From an uncultured Campylobacterales bacterium (GTDB taxonomy: Bacteria; Campylobacterota; Campylobacteria; Campylobacterales; Arcobacteraceae): DNA of 64,000 bases. Positions 18,440 through 28,669 of this stretch are shown piece by piece. The stretch covers positions 186,001-250,000 of the forward strand of contig CANNFB010000003.1 in the NCBI GenBank assembly GCA_947503785.1. Reading direction: 5' to 3'. The notes under the pieces were generated by a model. It had not been told where the DNA came from. It made no database searches and saw only the letters and a list, made by a program, of their open reading frames with translations. The position numbers and the translations under genes are program-made. Positions within the stretch are counted from its first letter, which is position 1. The number at the start of each line of letters is the position of its first letter.

Positions 18440-19333
18440 ATGAATATACTAAAAAATTTATTTACCGATTTAGAAAACTTATTAAACTTATTAAATAACT
18501 TTGATTACAGTAAGTTACTATTATGGGCAATAACATTGTCAATAATTTATGTAATTCATATTATTCTAATAAATAGACACTATAAAACAAAAATAAATAA
18601 AACAAAAATCGAACTAAAAAAAATAAATTTAGAAGCAACTCTAAATAATAAAAGGCAATATCTATTAAAAATATATTTAATAGTATTTTCATTTATCTCT
18701 TTTTTTATTATTTCAAAAAACAACTTAACTGTTATTGTTCCAGTATTATCAGCTCTAATATTGATATCACTTTTTTCTATGAAAGAACAGCTAAATAATA
18801 TATTTTTAGGCCTAGCCTATAAATCATCTGTTTTAACAACAATTTATGAAGGAATGGAGTTTTATTTTAAAGAAAGACCAAATGAAATTTGTAAAATAAC
18901 AAAAGTTAATTTATTTAAAACAATTTATAAAAATGAAATGACAGGTCAATTACTTTCACTTGAAAATAGAGTACTAAATGAGATAGAAATTATACATAAA
19001 GCAGTTAAAGATTTAGACTATTTAGAATTTAAATATACTGTTAAAAATGATTATCCACTAGAAGAATATTTAGAAGAAACAAAAGAAAAATTAAACTCAT
19101 TAGTAGAAAAAGTAGATGTAGACTTTAATACCCTAAGAGAGACAATTCTTTCTTTAAAATCAAAATACAATACAACACCGTTTTTAAAACCTTTTTATAC
19201 AATAGATTTAGAGTTTGATATAAAAGAAGATGTAATAATAAAAATAAAAGTGACTACGTATAAGTATGATTATAATAACTACTTAGATGATCTACTAAGA
19301 TTTAGACCAAAAGCAATAAAGCAAATAGTTTAA
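18440..19333 (+). CDS. Divergent MscS-like membrane protein
   Basis: A 297-residue protein with three predicted membrane helices (about 28-46, 72-92, 95-112). The third runs into MKEQLNNIFLGLAYKSSVL, which resembles the MscS pore-lining helix and its exit (family pattern: alternating small residues then LxNIxxGI). The following beta-like stretch (KITKVNLFKTIYKNE, LLSLENRVLNE) resembles the MscS beta domain. The glycines of the usual pore helix are mostly missing, so channel function is uncertain. It lies 42 bp after ycaO on the same strand, past a palindrome, and converges on the HhH-GPD gene. Confidence 0.6.
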   Translation: MNILKNLFTDLENLLNLLNNFDYSKLLLWAITLSIIYVIHIILINRHYKTKINKTKIELKKINLEATLNNKRQYLLKIYLIVFSFISFFIISKNNLTVIVPVLSALILISLFSMKEQLNNIFLGLAYKSSVLTTIYEGMEFYFKERPNEICKITKVNLFKTIYKNEMTGQLLSLENRVLNEIEIIHKAVKDLDYLEFKYTVKNDYPLEEYLEETKEKLNSLVEKVDVDFNTLRETILSLKSKYNTTPFLKPFYTIDLEFDIKEDVIIKIKVTTYKYDYNNYLDDLLRFRPKAIKQIV

Positions 19334-19384
19334 AAACTCATTTTTTATTCCATAACCCCTTAAGCTTTTAGGACTTTGCAGTTT

Positions 19385-20029
19385 TTACTTTTTGAACACT
19401 ATGCCAGCATTTTCTAAAAAATTAAAGAGATGCCTATCTATTGCACTTGTATTATTATGTCCTGAGAGAATTTTAAAATAATCTGCTGTTTTATTTCCTA
19501 TCCCATCTTGTTTTCTAAACTCACTAATATTGTCTTTTGATAGCAACCATTTATTTAAATCTTTTTGAGTCTCAATATTTTTACTTAGAAAAAATGAAAT
19601 TAGCCCTAAGATACGTTTTGTTTTTGCACTGTCTTTTTTCCATTTAATTAATTCTGATATTGGTATCTTTTTTGTTAAACTTGCAAAATCTGATGTAGTT
19701 ATTACAGCTGGATACTTGTTTAAATATTCTATTACTCTTGGTTTTACAACAGTTCTGTAGTTCATTCCTGCTTGAAGAATACCATCAATAATTGTTGCTC
19801 CCATATTATTATAATTACCATCAATCTCAGTAACTGTTTCAAAACTCTTCAAGTTTTCAATATATTCTTTTAATTTTCTAGCCTTTTCTTGTGTTGTTAA
19901 ATTACTAAGATTAACGTCAATATTTTCATTAATAATTTCAAATATTTCGATAGCACCATTTGGCAGGGATTTAATATAACTTTCTAAATTATTGAAATAA
20001 TTATCATCGAGACTCAATATTACTTTCAT
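19385..20029 (-). CDS. HhH-GPD-like DNA glycosylase fold protein
   Basis: A 214-residue protein whose C-terminal half resembles the endonuclease III/HhH-GPD superfamily. The helix-hairpin-helix sequence QDGIGNKTADYF (near residue 175) is followed 18 residues after the Lys by the Asp of AIDRH. In bifunctional glycosylases such as EndoIII the catalytic Lys and Asp have the same 18-residue spacing. No C-terminal four-cysteine iron-sulfur cluster is present. The N-terminal 60 residues are unlike standard members. Base-excision activity is plausible but the substrate cannot be told. It stands alone downstream of the Wadjet cluster. Confidence 0.65.
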   Translation of the reverse strand: MKVILSLDDNYFNNLESYIKSLPNGAIEIFEIINENIDVNLSNLTTQEKARKLKEYIENLKSFETVTEIDGNYNNMGATIIDGILQAGMNYRTVVKPRVIEYLNKYPAVITTSDFASLTKKIPISELIKWKKDSAKTKRILGLISFFLSKNIETQKDLNKWLLSKDNISEFRKQDGIGNKTADYFKILSGHNNTSAIDRHLFNFLENAGIVFKK

Positions 20030-20171
20030 ACTTACTCCAAAATTATATTTATAATAATTATACCTATAATAGTTTAAATAAAATGACTAAAACATCTTCG
20101 ATACTGATCTATCAACAAAAAACAGGATACAAAGAATAAAGGACAAATTGTTATAAAAATATTTATAAATT

Positions 20172-20196
20172 GTTCAGTAACCTGCAGGTTTTGAAC
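20172..20196. terminator. Inverted repeat between jetD and the HhH-GPD gene
   Basis: GTTCA-GT-AACCTG (20172-20184) pairs with CAGGTT-T-TGAAC (20185-20196) around a perfect 12-bp core AACCTGCAGGTT. It lies downstream of jetD (minus strand) and is followed on that strand by an AT-rich tract. It could end the jet operon or be an operator. Both readings are inference. Confidence 0.35.
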
Positions 20197-20280
20197 TTTT
20201 TCTAAGTTTCAAACTAAATTGTTGAACTGTGATATTATTTTAATAACTATTGGCTACTGATACAAAATCCTGAATGTTTT

Positions 20281-21156
20281 CTAATTACTTAGCATTTCTT
20301 GCTCAAGAGTAATTTTATTATTTTTAATAAAATCTATTAACTCTTGTAAATTAGTATCATCTTTTGATTCTATATTTTCAAATCTTATTTGCTTTGAATA
20401 AACTTTTTTATAATCTTTTTCTTTAATAAGTGTATAAATATTTTCAGGAATTAAAAAAGAGTGTTTTTTGCATATTTTTAATCTTGGAAGAATAGTGTTT
20501 AAATAGATATTAATACCAGCTAAATCAAAATCTCCAAAGTGTATATACTCTCCTTTAAAAGATTCAAGCCATGTGTATTGATAGTTTGTTTTATACTCAC
20601 TAATTGATAAAAACAGATATTTTTTATTTTCATCAAATAGATGCTTATACTTTCTAATTTTCCAGACTACTTGAGGATTTTCTACTCCTACTACAACTAC
20701 ATCATCAGCTAATTCTAACTTTGAAGAATAGTGTAAAAATAAACCAGATCCAGGCATCGTTGGATAAAGATATTCTATTTTATTATTGAAAGTAACTTCT
20801 AACTTATCTAATACAGCTATCATCAAGCCATTAAAACTTTTTGATTCGACTCTTTTTGTATCAGAATAATCATTTGCTACTTCATCACGACTTTTAGGTT
20901 TTTCTTCTTGGTTTATAAAGTACTCAATATCTTCTAAAGAATTGATATTATATCCATTTGATTTAATCACTCCATAAAGAGCTTTTTCATCATTTAAATG
21001 TACTTGGGTAGGTCTACTTCCATTAAGATATACACTATTACAAGACAAAAGTGCATCTAAGAGTTTTTTGTTTTTAAAAGAACTCTTAGCTATATACTTA
21101 TCTTCAAATAATGTTTTTATAACTATGAAATTATTCTTAGTTATATTAATTGCCAT
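20281..21156 (-). CDS. jetD: Wadjet JetD-like Toprim nuclease (MksG-like)
   Basis: A 291-residue nuclease subunit of a Wadjet/MksBEFG-type SMC system. Known JetD proteins dimerize and cut circular plasmid DNA after the SMC motor detects its topology. The C-terminal Toprim domain shows the acidic Glu in VVVGVENPQVVW (near residue 157) and the DxD motif in IHFGDFDLAGINIYL (near 205), as in topoisomerase VI-like Toprim folds. The N-terminal part is shorter than I recall for type I JetD (about 380-400 residues), pointing to another Wadjet subtype. It follows jetC by 13 bp. Transcription likely ends at the inverted repeat at 20172-20196. Confidence 0.85.
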   Translation of the reverse strand: MAINITKNNFIVIKTLFEDKYIAKSSFKNKKLLDALLSCNSVYLNGSRPTQVHLNDEKALYGVIKSNGYNINSLEDIEYFINQEEKPKSRDEVANDYSDTKRVESKSFNGLMIAVLDKLEVTFNNKIEYLYPTMPGSGLFLHYSSKLELADDVVVVGVENPQVVWKIRKYKHLFDENKKYLFLSISEYKTNYQYTWLESFKGEYIHFGDFDLAGINIYLNTILPRLKICKKHSFLIPENIYTLIKEKDYKKVYSKQIRFENIESKDDTNLQELIDFIKNNKITLEQEMLSN

Positions 21157-21169
21157 TATAAATCATCTC

Positions 21170-24100
21170 TTACCAGTCATCCATTGCATTTTTAGCATCA
21201 ATCAAGTTTAGTTCAACATGATTTGAGCTCTCTCTTGTACCCATATATATTCGAGGATATGCTTCAATTATATCATCATCATTTGCAGCTGTTCCATTTA
21301 TAAATACAAACTCTAAGTGTTTTGCGTATTTCATTAACTCAGTAAAATAATCTGCTGAGATTTGACCAATTTCATCAATAATACAGTGATATGTTATATC
21401 TTCACTATTTATAAACTTGTTTGCAACCATACGAAGTAAAGTGATATATATAATAGCTTTTATCATAATAGATGTACCATTACTTCCTACACTATCAAGT
21501 GTAGCTATTCCTTTTGTAACTTGGGCATTTTCACTAACATCAAAAGTTAGAGTACTAATATCAGCTACTGTGATACTTTTTTTGAAGGTTTTATCAAGTA
21601 CTATTTTTAAATCTTGCGCTATTTTTACTAGTTCATTTTTTAATTCATCTGCTCTTTGACTTTTTTCATATCCAATAAGCATATTTGCACTTAGCATATC
21701 ACCAATACTTTCAATTTTACTTACAACTTCATCTTTTCCTGTATCTTTAAAATTTAGTCTAATAGAATCAATTACAGCGATATTTTCAATACCTTTTTTA
21801 ATAGTAAGATTTATTTTATTTACATCTTTTACAATACTATTAAAAGTACCTTTGATATGAGAGATTCTACTTACAGCGTCGTTAATAGCTTCTATTAACC
21901 TATGAAGTTGAAGACTTGTTCCTTCAATATCAAACTTTGTTTTTATAAAATCAACGTAAGACTTGGCTATTAAAATATATTGTTCGATATTATCTTCAAA
22001 ACTATTAATATCAAATTTCGTTTTCAATTGCATCATATTATCAGAAGGAATACCATCAATTACTTTTCCAGTTTCTAATATGATAGTTTTTTCTTTATCA
22101 CTTTCTTGAGATAATAAAACTTTAAATCTTTCTAATATATTGATATTTTTTTTACTTTTAAGTAGTAAAACAATCTCATCATCACTATAAGCTTCATATA
22201 TTTTATCAAGTTTTAGTTCTGATATTTCTAGTTCAAAGTTTTTAAAAGATTCATTATAACTTTTCCAAATATCAATTTCTTTTTCAATTTCTTTTAAATT
22301 ATCAGCAAGAAGAGTAAGCTCTTTTTCAAAGTAATCTCTATCTTTATCTCTTTGGCTAATCATTTGATTATATTGCTCATTTAAATAAGGAACTTTATTA
22401 TAGTTTGGCTCTACTTCATCTTTATATCTTATAACTAAAGCTCTGTTGTTATTAATATCTTTAATAGATTTTTCTAAGAGTTTAATGGTTTTTTGATAAG
22501 ACTCAAGCTCATCTGTATCAATATTTTCATTTTTCTTAATTTGAGTATATATGTTATGAATCTCTTTATTTGAAGCATCTATAAGCTCTACATATTTTTT
22601 ATTTATACTTTTAATACTTTGTGTACATATATTTAATTCGCTAGATAATTCTCTTTCATCTTCTTCATATTTTTTATTAACTTTAAAAATAAAATTGCTC
22701 TTATTTTCTTTTATATTTGATATATACTCTTTTAGTGCTTGTAGCTGTTCTTTATCTTTTTTAAGATTTTCTTTTTTATCAAGTATAGTTTTATCAAGTT
22801 CATCTTTTAATCTTAGAATTTCATCTTCTAGTCTTTTTGATTCGTTTCTAATTTTTATCTCATAATCTTTTACTTTTGGACTTAACTCATAAGCAGCTCT
22901 TGTTTTTTCTTTTATTGTTTTATCATATTTATTAGCAATCGTTTTTAAATTATCTTGAGAGTTTTTATATCTAATTTTATATCTTGATACTAATTCATCA
23001 TATTGTTTTGTCAAAGATGCTTTACTATTTTCTAATGTTTCTATATCATATTTACTTGCAAGGGCTTCGATATTTCCATCGATTTTTAAGCCATAAAAAG
23101 TGTCATTGCTAGTTTCTAGTGAATACTTTAGGTTTCGCTCATCAAATAAAATATCATCGCTAGATAAGGCTAATATCTTTCTTTTATTAGGAACATCATT
23201 TTTATTTAAAAATCCAAATAAATTGTTTTTATCAATATCTAGTTTTGCATTAACTTTTTCTAGTTTAGCACTAAGCTCTGTTTTATTTTTAAGATATAGA
23301 CTAACTTCATTTTCAATTTTTATATTAGCTTCTTTTAAATTCTCATCTTTTTGTTTTTGAAGACTTTCTTTTTCACTATTTAAAACTACAACTTGAGATT
23401 CAATCGAATTTTTTAAACTATCTAATCTTTGAATTTCTTCTTTGATTTTTTTTGTGTTATTGTTTTCAAGGATTTGTTTTGGCAGATAAGAAAGTGCTGT
23501 TTCATCTTGAGATATTTTTTTATCTAGTTTTGTATATTCAAGATTTTTATCTTCAAGTTCTTTATCAAAAGAGCTTACACCTGCTTGTATTTCAAGCTCT
23601 TTATTTTTTGATAGATTTAATAGTTTATTGTTTAAATCATCTTTTTTACTATCAAGTTCTTGTTTTTCTACATCTTTCTTCTCATTTATAAGTGCAGTAG
23701 CTTTTTGTTTTTGAGTCTTTTCTTCTGCTTCAAGCTCTTCGATACTACTTGATATTGCACTTACTTTGATATTTAGTTCATTAAGACTTTTTTCATATTC
23801 ATTTTGTCTATTTTGCTCTTTTATTAAACCTTCTATTCTATATTTTTGATGGAAACTATTGTAGTTTTTTTCATTTGTTTTAATCTCTATACTTAAATCT
23901 GAGATTTGAGAGTTATAGTTGTTTAGTTTAATCTTCCATTCATTTGAAAAGCTACTTTTTTTATCGCTTTTTATTTTTTGCTGTGCTAATAAATCAAGAT
24001 TATTACTGCTTAGTACTTCTTTTATTCTATCTTTGTTATAAGCTATTGTTTCAAGTTCAAAAGTAGTTTTATCTATCTCATCACATAAAGCTTTATAAGA

Positions 24101-24868
24101 AATAATTGTATCATCAAGTTTTAATATTCTCTCTCTTCTATCTTCAATTAACTCAAAATGAGCAACGTTTTTTAAAGCATCAGCTAATTTATTTTTAAAA
24201 TCTAAAATATCTAAAGAATACTCTTTCTCACCAATTAGTGAAATAAGCATATCTTTGATGCCTTTATCTCTAACTGATGAATTTGAATAAATATTAAAAA
24301 GATATTTTCCAAAAATATGTGCTGATTCTTCACTATCATAAAAAGAAAAATCAATATCTGGTTTATCTTTATTTGGAAGCATTCTATAGCTTTTTTTACA
24401 CATCATTTTTCTAAAAGTTGTTACTGTTTCACTTTTATAATAAGTTAAAAAGTTTTTAGAACAGTTTGCTAAAATCTCTTTTAAACTTAAACATCTTTTA
24501 TCTTCATCTAAATATAAAGAACTAATATCTTCTTGGAAATTATGTATATTTATAAAGGTATGTTTTACTTTACCCTCATCTTTACTTAATATTAAAGCAT
24601 TTCTTCCAATACTATTTTCATATATATAAATAAGATGAGAATACATACCATCTAAATGCCAATCATAGAAACTAAGTTCCTTATCAACCGGTCTAGTTTT
24701 AGATTTATCCATAGTATAAAAATAACATATAGCACTCATAACAGTAGTTTTCCCAACTCCTGAACTTCCAAGTAAAAGTGTAAAGTCATCAAGTAATACT
24801 CTTTCATTTGGGAAGTGCCCACTATTTATAAATCTTATCTCTTTTAATCCAAGTTTATTAGAGTTCAT
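21170..24868 (-). CDS. jetC: Wadjet JetC-like SMC ATPase (MksB-like)
   Basis: A 1,232-residue SMC-family motor. The N-terminal Walker A LLLGSSGVGKTTVM is near residues 32-45. Two very long coiled-coil arms (about 230-520 and 620-930) flank a hinge-like region. The C-terminal half-ATPase has the signature region SVGSNGTSIMIKAI and Walker B YHCIIDEIGQIS (about 1150-1185). In Wadjet systems JetC with JetA and JetB forms a loop-extruding complex that recognises small circular DNA. The start lies inside the end of jetB (11-bp overlap, ATG within its last codons), so translation is coupled. Length and order jetA-B-C-D match the system. Confidence 0.9.
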   Translation of the reverse strand: MNSNKLGLKEIRFINSGHFPNERVLLDDFTLLLGSSGVGKTTVMSAICYFYTMDKSKTRPVDKELSFYDWHLDGMYSHLIYIYENSIGRNALILSKDEGKVKHTFINIHNFQEDISSLYLDEDKRCLSLKEILANCSKNFLTYYKSETVTTFRKMMCKKSYRMLPNKDKPDIDFSFYDSEESAHIFGKYLFNIYSNSSVRDKGIKDMLISLIGEKEYSLDILDFKNKLADALKNVAHFELIEDRRERILKLDDTIISYKALCDEIDKTTFELETIAYNKDRIKEVLSSNNLDLLAQQKIKSDKKSSFSNEWKIKLNNYNSQISDLSIEIKTNEKNYNSFHQKYRIEGLIKEQNRQNEYEKSLNELNIKVSAISSSIEELEAEEKTQKQKATALINEKKDVEKQELDSKKDDLNNKLLNLSKNKELEIQAGVSSFDKELEDKNLEYTKLDKKISQDETALSYLPKQILENNNTKKIKEEIQRLDSLKNSIESQVVVLNSEKESLQKQKDENLKEANIKIENEVSLYLKNKTELSAKLEKVNAKLDIDKNNLFGFLNKNDVPNKRKILALSSDDILFDERNLKYSLETSNDTFYGLKIDGNIEALASKYDIETLENSKASLTKQYDELVSRYKIRYKNSQDNLKTIANKYDKTIKEKTRAAYELSPKVKDYEIKIRNESKRLEDEILRLKDELDKTILDKKENLKKDKEQLQALKEYISNIKENKSNFIFKVNKKYEEDERELSSELNICTQSIKSINKKYVELIDASNKEIHNIYTQIKKNENIDTDELESYQKTIKLLEKSIKDINNNRALVIRYKDEVEPNYNKVPYLNEQYNQMISQRDKDRDYFEKELTLLADNLKEIEKEIDIWKSYNESFKNFELEISELKLDKIYEAYSDDEIVLLLKSKKNINILERFKVLLSQESDKEKTIILETGKVIDGIPSDNMMQLKTKFDINSFEDNIEQYILIAKSYVDFIKTKFDIEGTSLQLHRLIEAINDAVSRISHIKGTFNSIVKDVNKINLTIKKGIENIAVIDSIRLNFKDTGKDEVVSKIESIGDMLSANMLIGYEKSQRADELKNELVKIAQDLKIVLDKTFKKSITVADISTLTFDVSENAQVTKGIATLDSVGSNGTSIMIKAIIYITLLRMVANKFINSEDITYHCIIDEIGQISADYFTELMKYAKHLEFVFINGTAANDDDIIEAYPRIYMGTRESSNHVELNLIDAKNAMDDW

Positions 24869-25424
24869 ATTCGATTTCCTCTATCATATCTTCTATAAAT
24901 TTAAACGATCGAAGAATTAAAAATTCCTCTTCTTTATTCCCAATACTTTGTGCAAAACCATCATTTTTTAATCTTAAAATTATAGAATCAATAGCTTCTC
25001 TATTAGTTGAACGTTTCTTTAAAAAGTTCATTTTATCAACCATTGTTTTTAACTCAATATCACCATTAAGTCTGCTTTCAATATCACTAGCACTATAAGG
25101 CCCACCATTTGATGAGCTTATATTTGTATTAAGTAGTTTTAAAAATCTATAAATATCTATATAATCGATATAAGAGTTTACATAAGATTTTGGAATAGTC
25201 TCATAACCTTCAATAATAAAGTAAAAATAACCCTTGTCAGATTCTAAAGAATAGCCAAGAATACTAAAATAAGTTTTTACTTCTTGTTTATATTGATATA
25301 TAAAATTATAGGCATCTTTGATTTTGTAATCTGCACTATTTTCATTTATAAATTTACCATTTACCCTACACTCTTCAATCACTTGAAAGATTTCTTTATA
25401 CTCTTCTAATTGCGATAAATCCAA
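24858..25424 (-). CDS. jetB: Wadjet JetB-like KITE subunit (MksE-like)
   Basis: A 188-residue small subunit with the winged-helix character of the KITE/MksE family that binds the kleisin. The hydrophobic pattern YSLESDKGYFYFIIEGYE and the LKFIEDMIEEI-type C-terminal helix fit that group. Assignment rests mainly on position and size: it lies one base after jetA and overlaps jetC by 11 bp. In the known complex it bridges JetA and the JetC heads. Sequence conservation in this subunit is low, so similarity alone would not be enough. Confidence 0.78.
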   Translation of the reverse strand: MDLSQLEEYKEIFQVIEECRVNGKFINENSADYKIKDAYNFIYQYKQEVKTYFSILGYSLESDKGYFYFIIEGYETIPKSYVNSYIDYIDIYRFLKLLNTNISSSNGGPYSASDIESRLNGDIELKTMVDKMNFLKKRSTNREAIDSIILRLKNDGFAQSIGNKEEEFLILRSFKFIEDMIEEIEYEL

Positions 25425-25425
25425 C

Positions 25426-26613
25426 TTATCCCCTCTTTGTAATATATGGCAAATTGATGCCTTTATGTTCTATTGTTATATCTTTTTCTATTTTTAAAAA
25501 CTTATTGTACTGCAGTGTTGTTCTAATAAAAATTGATAAAAACTGTTTCTTGTTTAACTCTTTTTCTTTTAAAAATGAAGCTAAATCTTTATCTTGTTTA
25601 ATAAAATTATAATAGACTTTTTTAGTTCCTAAAATCATTCTTTGTTTTGGTACTTTATTTTGATCAAGTTTTATAGCATCAGGTCTTTTCTCTTCAACTT
25701 TTATTTCAGAACTAGGTGTGATTTTATTTTCTTTTGCAAGTTCTACTATTGCTGTTATTAAATCATAATCATTTACATATTGAGATTTTACTTTTACTGA
25801 TGGTGCTATATTTTTTAATCTACTTAATACAGAGTCAATATTGCTTTTTTCAAACAACTCTCCATGGGCTTTTAGTTTATATAAGTGATTTAACTTTTCA
25901 ATTTTTTTAGCTTCTTTTTCTATATGAATAAGATATTTTGAAAGTTCATTTAGTGTTTTACTTATATTTTCTCTAACATCATGAATATGATGTGCTAAGG
26001 AATTAATATGATAAGAAATAGATTCATTTGCAAGTTCATCTATAAAATATGATTTATATTCTATAAGAAATTTATCTGTATTTGTAACAGCTTCAGACAA
26101 GGCTGTTAAATCAGCTTTACAATCATATAAGTTTGCTTTTTTAACTTCAAAGTTTACTTCAGCTTTAAACTTCATCTCTTTTTCATTAAGTGATTCTATT
26201 GCTCTATAAATAATCTTTTTAATATTTCTAAAAGAAGAGTTTATTCTTTTTATTTCACTTGAATAATCATTGAAATCTTTTCTTTTAATATTAATATCTC
26301 TGATTAGTTTTTTGATAATCTTTTGCTTATCTTCAATATCTTTTATATTTACATCTGTATAAGTTTGTAAATGAGCGTTGTAATCGTCACTTAATAATAA
26401 AGAATAAGAATAATCATCATAATCAAATACATTAAAATCAATTAACTTTTCAATTGCAGGTGATAAGTCTTTATTTTTATTAGAACTAGTAGAAGAATAA
26501 TATGGCATATTTTCAATATATTCGATGCTCCCTTTAAAGTGAGCTTCGATTATTGCTTCTTTTGCTTCATTTTGTACTTTTATAAACTCTTTTGGATTAA
26601 TATTAGTTGTCAT
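25426..26613 (-). CDS. jetA: Wadjet JetA-like kleisin subunit (MksF-like)
   Basis: A 395-residue mainly helical protein with a long central coiled coil (about 85-260) and folded ends, as expected for the kleisin-like JetA/MksF that closes the SMC ring. It is the first of four overlapping or abutting jet genes (one base to jetB). The identity is inferred from operon position, size and helix pattern; no catalytic motif is expected. It starts 20 bp after the selO stop, so it may be transcribed from the promoter of the upstream helicase-WYL-selO genes and not its own. Confidence 0.75.
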   Translation of the reverse strand: MTTNINPKEFIKVQNEAKEAIIEAHFKGSIEYIENMPYYSSTSSNKNKDLSPAIEKLIDFNVFDYDDYSYSLLLSDDYNAHLQTYTDVNIKDIEDKQKIIKKLIRDINIKRKDFNDYSSEIKRINSSFRNIKKIIYRAIESLNEKEMKFKAEVNFEVKKANLYDCKADLTALSEAVTNTDKFLIEYKSYFIDELANESISYHINSLAHHIHDVRENISKTLNELSKYLIHIEKEAKKIEKLNHLYKLKAHGELFEKSNIDSVLSRLKNIAPSVKVKSQYVNDYDLITAIVELAKENKITPSSEIKVEEKRPDAIKLDQNKVPKQRMILGTKKVYYNFIKQDKDLASFLKEKELNKKQFLSIFIRTTLQYNKFLKIEKDITIEHKGINLPYITKRG

Positions 26614-26633
26614 TTATACTCGCCATTTTATTT

Positions 26634-28340
26634 TTAAGATGAACAGCTAACATGAGATACTCCGCCAAGCTCAAAAAACTCTAAGGGTTTTAAACTATAG
26701 TATTTATTTTCCACTTCTTTAGACTGAATAGAATATGGATTAGTCATAACTTCTTGAAGCTCTTTTATTAGAGCATAATCACCTTCACTTGCTTGATTAT
26801 AAGCAGGAACTAAAAACCACTCTCTTAAAGTGTATTTTGGATTTATAAGTTTCATTTGTGTACTTAATTCATCTGTATTATTATCATTGATAAGCAATTT
26901 CCATCTTTCAAGCCACTGTATCCAACACTTATCAATACTCTCATCATGATTAGAATCATAGAAACTTTTTTTAAGTGCTGTAATTTCAGTTGGAATAGCA
27001 GAAAGTTCTTGGAAGAAAATTGTATAATCAGCAGAACTTTTAACCATTAAAGATACAAGTTCGTTAAACAATTCTTCATCAAAAGTATCAAGTCCAAGTT
27101 TTGAAGCCCACATTTTTTGCATTTCTTCTTGCATTACTTTTGAAAAATCATCTCTGATTTTATCTAACTCTTCTAGATGCTTTTTACTTGAAGATATTAA
27201 TACTCTTAATGCAGAGTAAAATACATGAAAGTTTTGTTCTGCAGCTAAGGGTTGATTTAAAAATGAGAAGTGCTCTCCACTACTGCTCCAAGGCTGATAA
27301 TAAGGGTCAAACAACTCTATAAATCCAAAAGGTCCATAATCAAGTGTAAAACCACCTGCTGCACAGTTATCACTGTTAAAATTACCTTGACAATATCCAA
27401 CTCTAATCCAGTTTGATATAAGTTTTGTAAGTCTTTTTCTAAACTCTACTGCTAATAAAACTACTTTGTCTTCAAGAGATAAGTTTTTATCAATCACATC
27501 AATTTCATTACTGTATTCACGTTCAATCAAGTGCAATACAATCTGTTCAAGCTCTTCCATAGCTTTTGGATGTTCATTTTTCCTAGCACGTCTTGCAAAA
27601 AGCTCAACTTGACCAACTCTAATAAACGATGGTGCAACACGAGTAGTAATTGCAACATTTTCACTTATCATCATATCTGGATCTTTAGAGTATGAACCTT
27701 CTGAAAACCAAGGTCTATCAACTGTTTCACTTTTAGAAGTGTATAAACTCAAAGACCTAGATGTGGCAACTCCAAGTGCGTGCATATACTCTTGAGCTAA
27801 AAACTCACGAACACTTGAACGTAAAACTGCTCTTCCATCAGCTCCTCTACAATATGGAGTTCGACCACCACCTTTTAATTGCATTTCCCAACGCTTGTCA
27901 TTTATAACAGCTTCCAAAACTGAAATTGCTCTTCCATCGCCATATCCATTTCCAGTTTGAAAAGGACATTGCTGATAGTATTCATTACCATATATAGAAA
28001 GAGCATAACCACAAGCCCAACCAACTCTACTCAAAGGTTCTGGGACTTGTGAAATATCACCTGAGAACATTTTAATAAAATCAGCAGAGTGTGCTAAGCT
28101 ATCATCAAAGCCTAATTCATCGAATAAACTTTTACTGTGAGCAATATATTCTGGATTTTTGATTGGTGTTGGATTTACAGGAACATAATGACCTGAGAAA
28201 ACTTGTCTTGGCCAATGATCAGCGCCGTTTATTTTTGCTTCAGGGTCAGCATTTAGTGTATTCATTAGTGAATAATCTGCAAATTTTGCTAAATCCTCTA
28301 GGGATTTTATAGGTTTTTGGTTTTGTTTTATTTCTTTCAT
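26634..28340 (-). CDS. selO: SelO/YdiU protein adenylyltransferase
   Basis: A 568-residue protein of the SelO family, a pseudokinase fold that transfers AMP from ATP to Ser, Thr or Tyr of target proteins. Family-typical segments are seen: [51 protein letters not shown], and the metal-binding Asn/Asp in NFNSDN and [11 protein letters not shown]. The C-terminus ends HVSCSS, as in bacterial members where a Cys takes the place of the selenocysteine of eukaryotic SelO. In E. coli it acts in redox stress. Here it lies between a WYL gene (10 bp) and jetA (20 bp), an unusual setting. Confidence 0.93.
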   Translation of the reverse strand: MKEIKQNQKPIKSLEDLAKFADYSLMNTLNADPEAKINGADHWPRQVFSGHYVPVNPTPIKNPEYIAHSKSLFDELGFDDSLAHSADFIKMFSGDISQVPEPLSRVGWACGYALSIYGNEYYQQCPFQTGNGYGDGRAISVLEAVINDKRWEMQLKGGGRTPYCRGADGRAVLRSSVREFLAQEYMHALGVATSRSLSLYTSKSETVDRPWFSEGSYSKDPDMMISENVAITTRVAPSFIRVGQVELFARRARKNEHPKAMEELEQIVLHLIEREYSNEIDVIDKNLSLEDKVVLLAVEFRKRLTKLISNWIRVGYCQGNFNSDNCAAGGFTLDYGPFGFIELFDPYYQPWSSSGEHFSFLNQPLAAEQNFHVFYSALRVLISSSKKHLEELDKIRDDFSKVMQEEMQKMWASKLGLDTFDEELFNELVSLMVKSSADYTIFFQELSAIPTEITALKKSFYDSNHDESIDKCWIQWLERWKLLINDNNTDELSTQMKLINPKYTLREWFLVPAYNQASEGDYALIKELQEVMTNPYSIQSKEVENKYYSLKPLEFFELGGVSHVSCSS

Positions 28341-28350
28341 ATATTTACCT

Positions 28351-28644
28351 TTATACCGTCCAATAAATAAGATTCATATTTGCATTATCAGAATGATAAT
28401 CTTCTCTAATAACTTCAAATTTTGTATCCATTAGCTTTAAATTTTTAATCTGACGTATTGAGAACTGTCTCCAAACAGAATTTGCAGACTCATCGCTTCC
28501 ACCTTCTATTTGAAAGGCACTTAATGTATCTTTTCCTGATGAACTTTCACCAAATGTATATGGTTCTACTAATCGAATTTTATTTTTATATTCAAAACTT
28601 AATAATTGTCTATTTTCAATTGCTGTTTTAATTATACCTTCCAT
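28351..28644 (-). CDS. Stand-alone WYL-domain protein
   Basis: A 97-residue protein consisting of little more than one WYL domain: [17 protein letters not shown], then [10 protein letters not shown], then [20 protein letters not shown] domains are SH3-like ligand-sensing modules that bind nucleic acid or nucleotides, and they often control phage-defence and DNA-repair operons. They are usually joined to a DNA-binding domain, which is absent here. The gene sits 25 bp after the helicase gene and 10 bp before selO, all in one direction. A regulatory or ligand-sensing role in this operon is inference. Confidence 0.75.
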   Translation of the reverse strand: MEGIIKTAIENRQLLSFEYKNKIRLVEPYTFGESSSGKDTLSAFQIEGGSDESANSVWRQFSIRQIKNLKLMDTKFEVIREDYHSDNANMNLIYWTV

Positions 28645-28669
28645 ATTTTGCCTTTAATTTTATATTTTT

